Source: Acidaminococcus sp. | GTDB lineage: Bacteria > Bacillota > Negativicutes > Acidaminococcales > Acidaminococcaceae | Length of the DNA: 64,000 nucleotides | Direction: 5' to 3' | NCBI GenBank assembly: GCA_022482815.1 | Contig: JAKVOM010000001.1 | Coordinates: 744,001 to 808,000 of the forward strand | In this document: positions 26,211-34,401 of the stretch, piece after piece | How the letters are laid out: each line of letters opens with the position of its first letter | Position numbering within the stretch: the stretch's first letter is position 1 | Program-made: the position numbers and the translations under genes | The notes under the pieces: generated by a model | Databases searched by the model: none | What the model was told of the DNA's origin: nothing | What the model saw: only the letters and a program-made list of their open reading frames with translations

Positions 26211-28484
26211 ATGATTAAATTATACAGTGAACCGACTTACGTACTGAAAAACCAATGCATCCACACGGGCGAAGAAAACGTGGGGACAACCCCGGAGGAA
26301 GCCCGCAAGGAAACCATGACCTATCAGGTTTTGAAAGCACACAATCAGACCAACGATATGAAAAACCTGAACATCAAGTTCGATTCCATGGGTGTATATG
26401 ACAATACGTACGTAGGAATCCTGCAGACGGCAATTGCCAGCGGCCTCAAGGAATTTCCGATGCCCTGCGTATTTACGAACTGCCACAACTGCCTGAATGC
26501 TGTCGGCGGTACCATCAACGAAGATGTTCATAAATATGCCCTTTCTGCCTGCAAGAAGTACGGCGGCATCTTTGTACCGCCCCACGAAGCCGTTATTCAC
26601 CAGTACATGCGCGAAATGATGGTCAACAGTGGTGAAATGTCCATCGTTTCCGACAGCCATACCCGTTACGGTTCCCTGGGTTCCCTGTCCATCGGCGAAG
26701 GTGGTCCGGAACTGGCCAAAGCCATGCTCGGTAAGAGCTATGCGCTGAAGTACCCGAAAGTGGTCGGTGTCTTCATGACGGGCACACCGAAACCCTGGGT
26801 CGGCCCGATGGATGTAGTTCTGTCCATTATCGGTCAGGTCTTCAAGAATGGGTTTGTCAAAAACTGCGTCCTCGAATTTGTCGGTCCCGGCGTCAAGAAT
26901 CTTTCTATGGACTTCCGCAACGGCATTGATACGATGACGACTGAATCGGCTTGCCTGTCCTCTCTGTGGACGACGGACGAAAAGACCGAGGAATATTTTG
27001 CCATTCACGGCCGCCCCGAAGGCTACAAGGAAATGAAGCCGGGCCAGGCAGCCCTCTACGATAAACTGATTGAAGTAGATCTCGATACGATTGAACCGGT
27101 CATCGCGCTTCCGTTCCATCCGAGCAATGTCTACAGCCTGGATGAAGTGATCAAGAATCCGAAGGATGCTCTGGCTGTTATTGATGCGAATGCTAAGAAA
27201 ACCTTTGAAAACAACCCTAATGTACATTGGGACCTTGCCGGTAAGATCCATGATGACGGTAAGCTTTATGCCGATCAGTCCATCATCGCGGGCTGCTGCT
27301 CCGGTTCCTTCGAAAACATCTACGCCGTTGGCAAGATTGCGGAACACATGAACAAGGGCGTCGGCAGCTACAACTTCAACGTGTACCCTGCCAGCCAGCC
27401 GATTATGACGGCCCTGATGGAAGCCGGCACGCTGGAAACCCTGATGAATTACGGTGTCCGTGTCAAGACCGCATTCTGCGGACCTTGCTTCGGCGCCGGC
27501 GATACACCTGCCAACAACGAATTCTCCATCCGTCATACGACGCGTAACTTCCCGAACCGCGAAGGTTCAAACCCTGCTATGAACCAATTCTCCTGTGTGG
27601 CCCTCATGGATTCCCGCAGCATTGCCGCTACTTCCTTTAACGGCGGCCGTCTGACAAGTGCTGCCGACGTCTGGGAAGATTTCACTTATCCGAAATATCA
27701 TTTTAACAGCAAGATTTATGACAACACCGTTTACAATGGCTTCAAAAAGCCGGAAAAAGAGACCGAAATGGTTTACGGGCCGGATATCCGCGACTGGCCG
27801 AAGATGACGGAGCTTGCCGATGATCTGCTGCTCCGCGTGACCAGCGTCATTCGTGATGAAGTCACAACGACGGATGAACTGATTCCTTCCGGCGAAACGG
27901 CTTCCTACCGTTCCAACCCGGAAAAGATTTCCGAATTCACCCTGATTCGTAAGGATCCGAAGTATGTCGGCCGCGCCAAGGCTGTCCGTGAGTATGAACG
28001 GGCTCGTCTGGCCGGTGACAAGGCAAAAGCTATGGAATACTTTGACATCCTGAAGAAGGCCGGCATCGAGGTCGATGAAGATCGCCTGATGAAGCATACC
28101 GGCATCGGCAGCGTCCTTTATGCAAAGCGCCCCGGCGACGGCAGTGCTCGTGAATATGCTGCCAGCTGTCAGAAAGTGCTTGGTGGATTTGCCAATATCT
28201 GCATCGAATATGCTACGAAGCGCTATCGTTCTAACTGCGTGAACTGGGGCATCCTGCCTTTCACTTGCGCTGATTACAAGATTCAGCTGGAACCGGGTGA
28301 ATACATCTATCTGCCGGGAATCCGCAAGCAAGTGGAAGACGGCGTGACGGAAATCAACGCAACCGTTATTTCCCCGGACGGAAAAACCAGAACCCTGAAA
28401 CTCAACCTGCCTGACGTGACGGAGGCTGAAAAAGAAGTTCTGCTGGCCGGCTGCCTGATCAACTACTACAAACTCAGTAAATAA
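26211..28484 (+). CDS. Aconitase-family hydratase (YbhJ-like)
   Basis: The 757-residue protein is an aconitase homologue of the length of E. coli YbhJ. [4Fe-4S] ligands are visible as AGCCSGS near residue 364 and CGPCFGAG near residues 423-426. Substrate-site segments include VSDSHTRYGSLGSLSIGEGG near residues 145-164 and, near the C-terminus, the swivelling-domain region with NWGILPF. It should add or remove water on an aconitate-type tricarboxylate, giving citrate, isocitrate or a relative. It directly follows the PrpF-type isomerase, so it would use the isomerised product. GGGGAG lies before the ATG. A terminator-like hairpin follows and may reduce expression of the distal genes. Confidence 0.87.
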   Translation: MIKLYSEPTYVLKNQCIHTGEENVGTTPEEARKETMTYQVLKAHNQTNDMKNLNIKFDSMGVYDNTYVGILQTAIASGLKEFPMPCVFTNCHNCLNAVGGTINEDVHKYALSACKKYGGIFVPPHEAVIHQYMREMMVNSGEMSIVSDSHTRYGSLGSLSIGEGGPELAKAMLGKSYALKYPKVVGVFMTGTPKPWVGPMDVVLSIIGQVFKNGFVKNCVLEFVGPGVKNLSMDFRNGIDTMTTESACLSSLWTTDEKTEEYFAIHGRPEGYKEMKPGQAALYDKLIEVDLDTIEPVIALPFHPSNVYSLDEVIKNPKDALAVIDANAKKTFENNPNVHWDLAGKIHDDGKLYADQSIIAGCCSGSFENIYAVGKIAEHMNKGVGSYNFNVYPASQPIMTALMEAGTLETLMNYGVRVKTAFCGPCFGAGDTPANNEFSIRHTTRNFPNREGSNPAMNQFSCVALMDSRSIAATSFNGGRLTSAADVWEDFTYPKYHFNSKIYDNTVYNGFKKPEKETEMVYGPDIRDWPKMTELADDLLLRVTSVIRDEVTTTDELIPSGETASYRSNPEKISEFTLIRKDPKYVGRAKAVREYERARLAGDKAKAMEYFDILKKAGIEVDEDRLMKHTGIGSVLYAKRPGDGSAREYAASCQKVLGGFANICIEYATKRYRSNCVNWGILPFTCADYKIQLEPGEYIYLPGIRKQVEDGVTEINATVISPDGKTRTLKLNLPDVTEAEKEVLLAGCLINYYKLSK

Positions 28485-28534
28485 CAATCCATACTTCGCC
28501 GTTAATTCCCTGAAATGTGGGAGAAAGGCAAAAA

Positions 28535-28570
28535 GGGAAACGGGTAGTACAATCTCCCGTTTCCTTTTTT
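28535..28570 (+). terminator. Internal terminator/attenuator in the tricarboxylate operon
   Basis: GGGAAACGGG pairs with CCCGTTTCCT across an 11-base loop and is followed by TTTTT. It lies between the aconitase homologue and the carrier gene. Confidence 0.7.
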
Positions 28571-28599
28571 ATACATTTTGAAAGTGAAGGTGACTGAAT

Positions 28600-29769
28600 A
28601 TGCAGGCGATTTCTTTGCTTGTGCTCATTGCATCTATTGCCATCGGCTTTGTCAAGAAAATCAACGTCGGTATCGTGTCCCTGGCTCTGGGCTTTGTGCT
28701 TACTACCGCGACCGGCATGAGTGTTAAAGTGCTTGTGGCGGGATTTCCGACCAAACTGTTTCTGACACTGCTTGGAACGATGTACTTCTTCGCACTGCTG
28801 CAGGATAACAAGACATTGGAACTTCTTTCGCAAAAAATAATCGGAATTTTTCGAACCAGACCTTTTCTTATGCCTGTTGTTATTTACGTTGTTTCCTATG
28901 TCATGTCAGCAGCGGGCCCGGGCGCTATATCCGTGCAGTCCGTTATGGTTATCTTTGCGGTAAGTCTTGCCGAGCAGATGCATGCCAATCCGGTGCTGCT
29001 TGCCGTTATGGCTATTTTGGGAGCAGTCGGCGGGACTGCTTCTCCGATTGCCCTCACCGGGATTATCGTTACGGATCTGACGGCTTCGCTTAATGTGCCG
29101 GGCATTGCCACGCCGGTTTTCTACGGTGTTACGGCAGCGAATCTCTTTATTGCAGTTGTATTTTACTTTGCCTTGGGCGGCTACAAGATTCGCATGGACG
29201 CTTCCCTGGAAGCCCAGGCAAGCACGGCCTTTACCAAGAATCAGAAAGTTTGTCTGGTCGGGCTGCTGGCCCTCGTTATCATGGTCGTTATTTTCCGGAT
29301 GGACGTCGGATTTGTATCTTTCTTCCTCGCTTTCGTTCTGATGCTTCTCGGTGCAGCCGATAAGAAGCGCCCGGTCAAACTTGTTCCGTGGAACGTCCTG
29401 ATTCTGATCTGCGGTATCAGCGTCCTCATGAGCGTCATTAAAAAAGCCGGCGGCATCAAGCTGCTCGCCGATCTCCTGGCCTCCATGATGACGGAGGGCA
29501 CGGCAGCGGGACTTATCGTGGCAACGGCCGGTTTCATGAGCTGGTTCAGTTCTGCCAACGGTGTTGTTTTCCCGACTCTGATTCCGACCTTGCCGGAAAT
29601 CATTGCTAAAGTAGGCGGTAACGTTCGCCTGGTGGATATGCTCGTCGGAGTAGTCGCTGCAGCGACGGTAGCTGGTATCAGCCCGCTGTCTACGGGCGGA
29701 AGTCTGATAATGGCAACGATGGCACAGGCGGAAGATATTTCGCCGAAGAGTCTTCGAAGCTCTTTTTGA
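28600..29769 (+). CDS. SLC13/MatC-like carboxylate carrier, C-terminus frameshifted
   Basis: The visible frame encodes 389 residues with about ten hydrophobic segments. It resembles C4-dicarboxylate MatC/CitMHS-type carriers of the ion transporter superfamily; GAVGGTASPIALTGIIV and AGISPLSTGGSLIMA are the two re-entrant SPI/SPL motifs. The frame ends ...AEDISPKSLRSSF. One base earlier in frame, the DNA continues as KLFLKLFLLSFCAVVLV... to a stop at 29852, an obvious last membrane helix. Adding one G after 29745 restores ISPEESSKLF and joins both frames. So this is either a natural inactivating deletion or a sequencing error. It would import the substrate of the operon. AAGGTG lies before the ATG. 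Confidence 0.85.
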   Translation: MQAISLLVLIASIAIGFVKKINVGIVSLALGFVLTTATGMSVKVLVAGFPTKLFLTLLGTMYFFALLQDNKTLELLSQKIIGIFRTRPFLMPVVIYVVSYVMSAAGPGAISVQSVMVIFAVSLAEQMHANPVLLAVMAILGAVGGTASPIALTGIIVTDLTASLNVPGIATPVFYGVTAANLFIAVVFYFALGGYKIRMDASLEAQASTAFTKNQKVCLVGLLALVIMVVIFRMDVGFVSFFLAFVLMLLGAADKKRPVKLVPWNVLILICGISVLMSVIKKAGGIKLLADLLASMMTEGTAAGLIVATAGFMSWFSSANGVVFPTLIPTLPEIIAKVGGNVRLVDMLVGVVAAATVAGISPLSTGGSLIMATMAQAEDISPKSLRSSF

Positions 29770-29852
29770 AGCTGTTCCTCCTGTCTTTCTGCGCTGTTGT
29801 CTTGGTCGTGGTATTTGCCCTGGCGGGCGGAACCAAACTGATTGTATATTGA
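29746..29852 (+). pseudogene. Displaced 3' end of the carrier gene
   Basis: This stretch encodes the final transmembrane helix of the carrier in a shifted frame, ending GGTKLIVY and TGA at 29850-29852. The break lies in CGCCGAAGAG, where a single missing G after position 29745 accounts for it. The next gene starts 27 bp after this stop, normal operon spacing, which supports the restored frame. Confidence 0.8.
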
Positions 29853-29878
29853 GTCACTGCTGAAAGGAGTATGCGAAT

Positions 29879-30919
29879 ATGTTTGCTTATATAGGCTGCC
29901 GGACTACAAAGGAACGCAATGCAACGGGAAAGGGCATTTCCGTATATCAGATTGGAAGTAACGGCAAATGGAACCTGATCCAACTGGTTCCCCACCTGGT
30001 CAATCCTTCGTTCCAATGTTTTGATGAAACAGGGAAATATCTATACTCCATCCATGGGGATTTCAGTGAAATCAGCGCTTTTAAAGTCAATCGTAAGAAC
30101 GGACATCTGACATATTTGAATACGGCAAATACAGGCGGCACCAACCCCGTCCATCTGACCGTGGACCGCAATAACAAATGGATTTATGTCGCTAACCTGG
30201 CGACCGGCATGGTTTCGGTCATTCCTCGTCATGAGGACGGTACCGTCGGAGATTATCTGAACCGCTACGCCATTCCGGGCAAGGAAGAGGGCCATATTTC
30301 CCATCCCCATCAGGTGCTGCAGGATCCTTCCCGGGAATACCTGATTGTTTCCTGCCAGGGCAGAAAGTATGGGTATGGGCAGGTAGACGTATTTAAAATC
30401 AACCACGATGGTACTCTGACGCGTACGGACATTGTTCACAGCCGGGAAATTGCCGAACCGCGTCATATCGCTTTTACCGGACCTGAGACCTGCTATGGAG
30501 TCAATGAAAAGGATTATACCGTGACGGCTTACCATTTTGACGCCGCTGAAGGCAAGCTGAAGCCTTTCCAGATTGTGCCGACGCTGCCGGATACTTTTAC
30601 CGATGACGGATGGGCAAGCGGAATTGTGGCCGGAAAAGATGGCCGGTATGTGTACGTGTCCAACCGTAAAGCGGATTCGGTCAGTGTCTTTGCTGCGGAT
30701 CCTGAGTCCGGGAAACTCAGTCTCCGGCAATGGATGCCCGCGGGCGGAAAACAGCCGCGCTTTATTACATTGACTCCGGACGGAAAGAATCTCGTTGTCG
30801 CGAACGAGCTTTCCGCCTCCATCCGGGTATATAATATTGATGAAGAGACCGGAAAGCTGATGCAGTGCGTTGAAACCATTGAAACGCCCAATCCGGTGTG
30901 TGTGACTTTTGCCGAATAA
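29879..30919 (+). CDS. Seven-bladed lactonase (YbhE/Pgl-type)
   Basis: The 346-residue protein is a beta-propeller of the 3-carboxymuconate-cyclase/6-phosphogluconolactonase type. Repeating blade motifs are clear, such as GKYLYSIHGDFSEISAFKV, NKWIYVANLATGMVSVI, GRYVYVSNRKADSVSVF and GKNLVVANELSASIRVY. E. coli Pgl (YbhE) is a 6-phosphogluconolactonase and lies beside ybhD-ybhHIJ. In this operon there is no pentose-phosphate gene, so a lactone formed from a tricarboxylate is a more likely substrate; members of this fold also act on carboxymuconolactone. AAAGGAG lies before the ATG. No signal peptide. Confidence 0.87.
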   Translation: MFAYIGCRTTKERNATGKGISVYQIGSNGKWNLIQLVPHLVNPSFQCFDETGKYLYSIHGDFSEISAFKVNRKNGHLTYLNTANTGGTNPVHLTVDRNNKWIYVANLATGMVSVIPRHEDGTVGDYLNRYAIPGKEEGHISHPHQVLQDPSREYLIVSCQGRKYGYGQVDVFKINHDGTLTRTDIVHSREIAEPRHIAFTGPETCYGVNEKDYTVTAYHFDAAEGKLKPFQIVPTLPDTFTDDGWASGIVAGKDGRYVYVSNRKADSVSVFAADPESGKLSLRQWMPAGGKQPRFITLTPDGKNLVVANELSASIRVYNIDEETGKLMQCVETIETPNPVCVTFAE

Positions 30920-30955
30920 GTAAATAGGGGATCTTGTGCTGAAAGGAACGTAAAA

Positions 30956-32302
30956 ATGAAAAATCCTGTGAAGCTCGTATCTTGTGATTTACGTGATGGA
31001 CAGCAGGCCTGCATTGCCACCCGTATGACGACGCAGGAAATGCTGCCGGTACTGCAGCCGCTGGATCATTTTGGCTTTGCGGCACTGGAAGTGTGGGGCG
31101 GTGCTACGTTTGACGCGTGCATTCGTTTTCTGAACGAAGACCCTTGGGACCGGCTCAAGACAATCAAGAAGTACTGCACCAGGACTCCGCTCAGGATGCT
31201 GCTGCGCGGACAGAACCTCCTGGGGTATGCACCGTATCCGGATGATATCGTCGATAAATTTGTTACGAAAGCTGCTGAAGACGGAATCGATATCTTCCTG
31301 ATTTTCGATGGCTTGAACGATGTGCGCAACGTGCGCCGGGCGGCGGAAGCTGCCTTGAAGGCCGGGAAAAAGGTCGAAGCCAACATTCAGTTCACGTCCA
31401 GCCCTGTTCATACGATAGAGTCCTTTGTCAAAACGGCGCAGGACTACGTAGACGTCGGAGCGACGGCACTGCATCTGGAGGATATGGGCGGTATGATTAC
31501 GCCGCGGGCAGCTGCGGCAACGGTCAAGGCACTTAAAGAAAATTTTGATTTGCCGGTGCACTATCACGCTCACTGCACGGGCGGTATGACAGATGTCACC
31601 TATTGGGAAGTCATCCGGGCCGGAGCAGATGTCGTGGATGTGGATACAGCCGCATTTGCACTGGGGACGGGCCAGCCCTGCGCCGAGAGCATGATTGCGA
31701 TGCTGCAGGGAACGGAGCGCGATACGGGACTTGATTATACAAAATTGACGCCGATTTCGGATTATCTGAAGCTGGTCAGGGCCAGTCACCCCAAGTATGA
31801 AACAAAGCTGAAAGGCGTCGATATCAACGTCGTCCGGCACCAGATTCCCGGTGGGATGCGGTCCAATCTGGAATCGCAGCTGGCCGATATGAAGGCACTC
31901 GATAAACTGCCGCAGGTGCTGGAAGAAGTCGTGAATGTACGCCGTGACCTTGGCTATCCGCCGCTGGGAACACCTTTCTCCCAGATGTGCGGTGCCCAGG
32001 CCACGATGAATGTCATGAGCGGCGAACGCTATAAAGTTATCATGAAAGAAATCAAGGACTATGTCATGGGGAAATACGGAAAAGCACCGGGACCTGTGTC
32101 GGAAACCTTGAAAAAAATGATTTTGAAGGATGGGCAGCAGCCGCTGACGTGCCGCCCGGCCGATCTGATTCCTCCCGGATGGGATAAGGCAGTTGCGGAA
32201 AGCCGCGCTTTTGCCCGCAGCGAGGAAGATGTATTGACATATGCTCTATTCCCTCAGGTGGGAAAAGAATTTTTGCAGAAAAAATATCATATCAGGAGTT
32301 AA
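30956..32302 (+). CDS. Carboxyltransferase-domain protein, oxaloacetate-decarboxylase-alpha-like, no biotin domain
   Basis: The 448-residue protein is an HMGL-like TIM barrel with the C-terminal PYC_OADA domain, as in oxaloacetate decarboxylase alpha and pyruvate carboxylase B. Motifs: SCDLRDGQQACIATRM (metal-binding Asp and Arg) near residues 9-24, GFAALEVWGGATFDACIRF near 42-60, DIFLIFDGLNDVRN, the metal-binding HYHAHCTGG near 203-211, and GGMRSNLESQL. The chain ends after this domain; the biotin-carrying lipoyl-type domain with its MKM motif is absent. It may decarboxylate a beta-keto acid of the pathway directly, or work with a biotin carrier encoded elsewhere. The gene begins 36 bp after the lactonase and ends 4 bp before the next. 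Confidence 0.87.
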   Translation: MKNPVKLVSCDLRDGQQACIATRMTTQEMLPVLQPLDHFGFAALEVWGGATFDACIRFLNEDPWDRLKTIKKYCTRTPLRMLLRGQNLLGYAPYPDDIVDKFVTKAAEDGIDIFLIFDGLNDVRNVRRAAEAALKAGKKVEANIQFTSSPVHTIESFVKTAQDYVDVGATALHLEDMGGMITPRAAAATVKALKENFDLPVHYHAHCTGGMTDVTYWEVIRAGADVVDVDTAAFALGTGQPCAESMIAMLQGTERDTGLDYTKLTPISDYLKLVRASHPKYETKLKGVDINVVRHQIPGGMRSNLESQLADMKALDKLPQVLEEVVNVRRDLGYPPLGTPFSQMCGAQATMNVMSGERYKVIMKEIKDYVMGKYGKAPGPVSETLKKMILKDGQQPLTCRPADLIPPGWDKAVAESRAFARSEEDVLTYALFPQVGKEFLQKKYHIRS

Positions 32303-32306
32303 TAGC

Positions 32307-32624
32307 ATGGAGAAAAAACAAGCCTATCATTGGAGATTGATGGAACAGGAAAATCCTGAACTCTATACGAAGGTTCAGGCCTGGAGAAACGAACTGAGCG
32401 ATAATGACGTGATTCCGCCTAAATATAAGCAGCTTATCATGCTTGCCATGGCGTGCGCACTGCGCTATGAAAGGGGCATCCGGACGCATGGCCGGATGGC
32501 ACTGGAAGCCGGGGCCACGAGGGAAGAACTTTATGCCACGGTAGCACAGTCCATGACGATTGGCGGCATCCCGGCCTATCGGACCGGCTGCGATGTGCTG
32601 GAAGAAATATTTGGGGAAGCATAA
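32307..32624 (+). CDS. Small CMD-fold protein of the tricarboxylate operon
   Basis: The 105-residue cytoplasmic protein has the carboxymuconolactone-decarboxylase fold: LIMLAMACALRYERGIRTHGRMALEAGATREELYATVAQ... gives the helical CMD core with the usual His after the alanine-rich helix (TH in RTHGRMA). The AhpD CxxC pair is not present. The start at 32307 has AGGAG eight bases upstream. It follows the carboxyltransferase gene by four bases and precedes a strong terminator, so it is the last gene of the operon. A decarboxylation or lactone step is possible. Together with the lactonase-type propeller it recalls protocatechuate-type chemistry. Confidence 0.82.
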   Translation: MEKKQAYHWRLMEQENPELYTKVQAWRNELSDNDVIPPKYKQLIMLAMACALRYERGIRTHGRMALEAGATREELYATVAQSMTIGGIPAYRTGCDVLEEIFGEA

Positions 32625-32628
32625 AAAG

Positions 32629-32687
32629 CACCTGGCCAAATAGAGTCCTCGGCTTGTCTCGGACGTCTATTTGGCCAGGTGTTTATA
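32629..32687 (+). terminator. Terminator of the tricarboxylate operon
   Basis: A perfect 16-bp stem, CACCTGGCCAAATAGA with TCTATTTGGCCAGGTG, encloses a 21-base loop and is followed by TTTATA. It starts five bases after the last stop codon. Confidence 0.85.
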
Positions 32688-32700
32688 CAGATGTTTTAAC

Positions 32701-32875
32701 AGGCAGGCTGCGAAAAAAGGCGCATTTGGCTTTTGGCCTATGGCATATAGTCTTCTCTGCCACAGTGTGTTAAAACTTTTGATTCAAAGGGCGCTCCGCG
32801 GTCAGCGACCGGCGACCTGCGTAAAAGGGGCTGTGAATATAATGCATGTGCATTATTTCACAGTCCCTTTATAAA
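32701..32875 (+). repeat. Dispersed intergenic repeat, copy D (internally deleted)
   Basis: The left part (AAAGGCGCATTTGGCTTTTG, ending at TTTTGATTCAAA) is joined directly to the right part (GCGACCGGCGACCTGCGTAA), without the central AAACCTGAAATTTAG hairpin. It ends in the usual hairpin, here GGGGCTGTGAA...TTCACAGTCCC. No gene is evident between 32625 and 32977. Confidence 0.75.
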
Positions 32876-32977
32876 TTTCACGTATAAACAGAATTTTAAC
32901 TAAGAACTACCTTACTGTCACAGAATAGGAAAATTACGCTCCTGGGGCAAATTTCACGCTCATAAGACCGTTTTCTT

Positions 32978-33400
32978 TTATGAACTGGCTTTGCTGAATT
33001 TGTTTGCCTCTGACATAGCCCGTTTTATGTCTGCATTCCGGCTGCGAAGCTTCGCTTCAAGGGCACTGCAAAGGCGGGCAAAAGTTTCCGTCCGCAGCGC
33101 TTTCCTGGGCAGATGAATGACCGCGATGCCCTTCTTTCCGAATGATCTGGTCCGTTGGGCGGCCGGTGTCGAACCTCTTTGAAAATCGTGCTTTTTGGCA
33201 TTGATTTCGATCACAACTTTCAGGGAGGGAGAATAAAATTCGGCAAAGCAGCCTTCAATCCACGTAAGGCGGTGGAAACGGCCGGGATGCTTTTTGAGAA
33301 AATGCTCCCACAGAAGGCTTTCTTCCGGTGTCATATGATTTTTTCTTGCGTCTGCGTAGCGCATGCGTTTTTCGAATAAAGGATTGGGATTGGTGTTCAT
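32978..33400 (-). CDS. DUF559 endonuclease-like protein
   Basis: The 140-residue protein has the DUF559 layout of the restriction-endonuclease/Vsr-like fold: a basic start followed by MTPEESLLWEHFLKKH near residues 23-38, then the core FAEFYSPSLKVVIEINAKKHD and IAVIHLPRKAL. In typical members the core reads DF..P...LVIEVDG..H; here one acidic position is changed (EFYSP) and DG is replaced by NAKKH, so nuclease activity is uncertain. The Glu of VIEIN is kept. It lies directly downstream of the AmmeMemoRadiSam radical SAM gene on the same strand, about 70 bp away. Confidence 0.8.
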   Translation of the reverse strand: MNTNPNPLFEKRMRYADARKNHMTPEESLLWEHFLKKHPGRFHRLTWIEGCFAEFYSPSLKVVIEINAKKHDFQRGSTPAAQRTRSFGKKGIAVIHLPRKALRTETFARLCSALEAKLRSRNADIKRAMSEANKFSKASS

Positions 33401-33471
33401 ATAAATTCCTCCGATTGGACTGGGATGCGGGGTGGGAATTGAGTGGGAAAAGGGCGGCGCAGTGCGGGCAG

Positions 33472-34311
33472 TTACCAGTTGCCCAGGTAGACAAAGTGCA
33501 GATATTTAGTGGCTTCTTCCTTGAGTGCCATGAGGGTCTGGTCCGGTGTCATGGGGATGCTGCAGTGCCAGCGCGGGAAATAGCGAGACAGATGGAGCGG
33601 CAGATCGGGAGACAGCAGGGAAAGCCACCGGGCCTCCCGGTTCATATCTTCCAGACTGTCATTTTTGCCCGGGATGACCAAGGTCGTCACTTCGACGTGG
33701 ACGCCGGCATAATAGGCGGCCTTGATGTTTTCTTTGACCGATGCGAGATCTCCGTGGCACCAGTCGTAAAATTCCTGTGTAAATCCCTTGAGATCAATGT
33801 TCATGGCATCGACCAGAGGGAGCAGCTCGCGGAACTTATCCGGCTCCAGACAGCCGTTCGTCACGAGGACGACGATGAGATTCTTTGCTTTGAGCAGTGC
33901 GGCTGTTTCTTTGACAAATTCGAAACTCATCAGCGGTTCGTTGTACGTAAAGGCAAGCCCCAGATTATGGCTCTTGATGTGGTACTCTTCCGCCAGATCG
34001 GCCAGTTCCTGCGGGGTGGCCACCAGCTGTGAGGCCTCGGGGCCGGCCTGGGAAATGGTATGATTCTGACAGAAAGGACAGCGCAGATTGCAGCCGAAAC
34101 TGCCGACGGATAAAATAAAGGAACCAGGATGGAAGCGGGCGAGCGGCTTTTTTTCGATGGGATCAAGAGCGAGGCTGGTAATCTTACCGTAATTTATCGA
34201 TTTAATCTGCCCATCGAGGTTAGCCCGGGTCCGGCAGAAGCCAACGGCACCGGGAGCCAGTTTGCAGTGATGGAAACAGAGCGGGCAGGTAAGTGTCTCT
34301 GTATCAGCCAT
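33472..34311 (-). CDS. amrS: AmmeMemoRadiSam system radical SAM enzyme
   Basis: The 279-residue protein opens with an N-terminal cysteine cluster (CPLCFHHCKL and GFCRTR) and has the radical SAM motif CNLRCPFCQN near residues 74-83, with YNEPL and GHLRC-like later motifs. This is the pattern of the AmrS family, which co-occurs with Memo and AMMECR1 domain proteins; members are iron-sulfur enzymes that bind S-adenosylmethionine. The partner proteins are fused in the adjacent upstream gene, so the full three-part system is present in two genes. Substrate not known to me. AAAGGGATG precedes the ATG. Confidence 0.93.
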   Translation of the reverse strand: MADTETLTCPLCFHHCKLAPGAVGFCRTRANLDGQIKSINYGKITSLALDPIEKKPLARFHPGSFILSVGSFGCNLRCPFCQNHTISQAGPEASQLVATPQELADLAEEYHIKSHNLGLAFTYNEPLMSFEFVKETAALLKAKNLIVVLVTNGCLEPDKFRELLPLVDAMNIDLKGFTQEFYDWCHGDLASVKENIKAAYYAGVHVEVTTLVIPGKNDSLEDMNREARWLSLLSPDLPLHLSRYFPRWHCSIPMTPDQTLMALKEEATKYLHFVYLGNW

Positions 34312-34401
34312 ATCATCATCCCTTTCAAAAGACGCAGGTCATGGGCACCGGGCAGCTTTTTTAACAGGTACCATGACCGTCAGCCGATGACAATCAAAAA
34401 T

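Noticed and set aside
26220-27536. 438-codon frame antisense to the aconitase homologue
   Set aside because: It lies wholly within a gene with clear catalytic motifs, has no start signal and no motif of its own.
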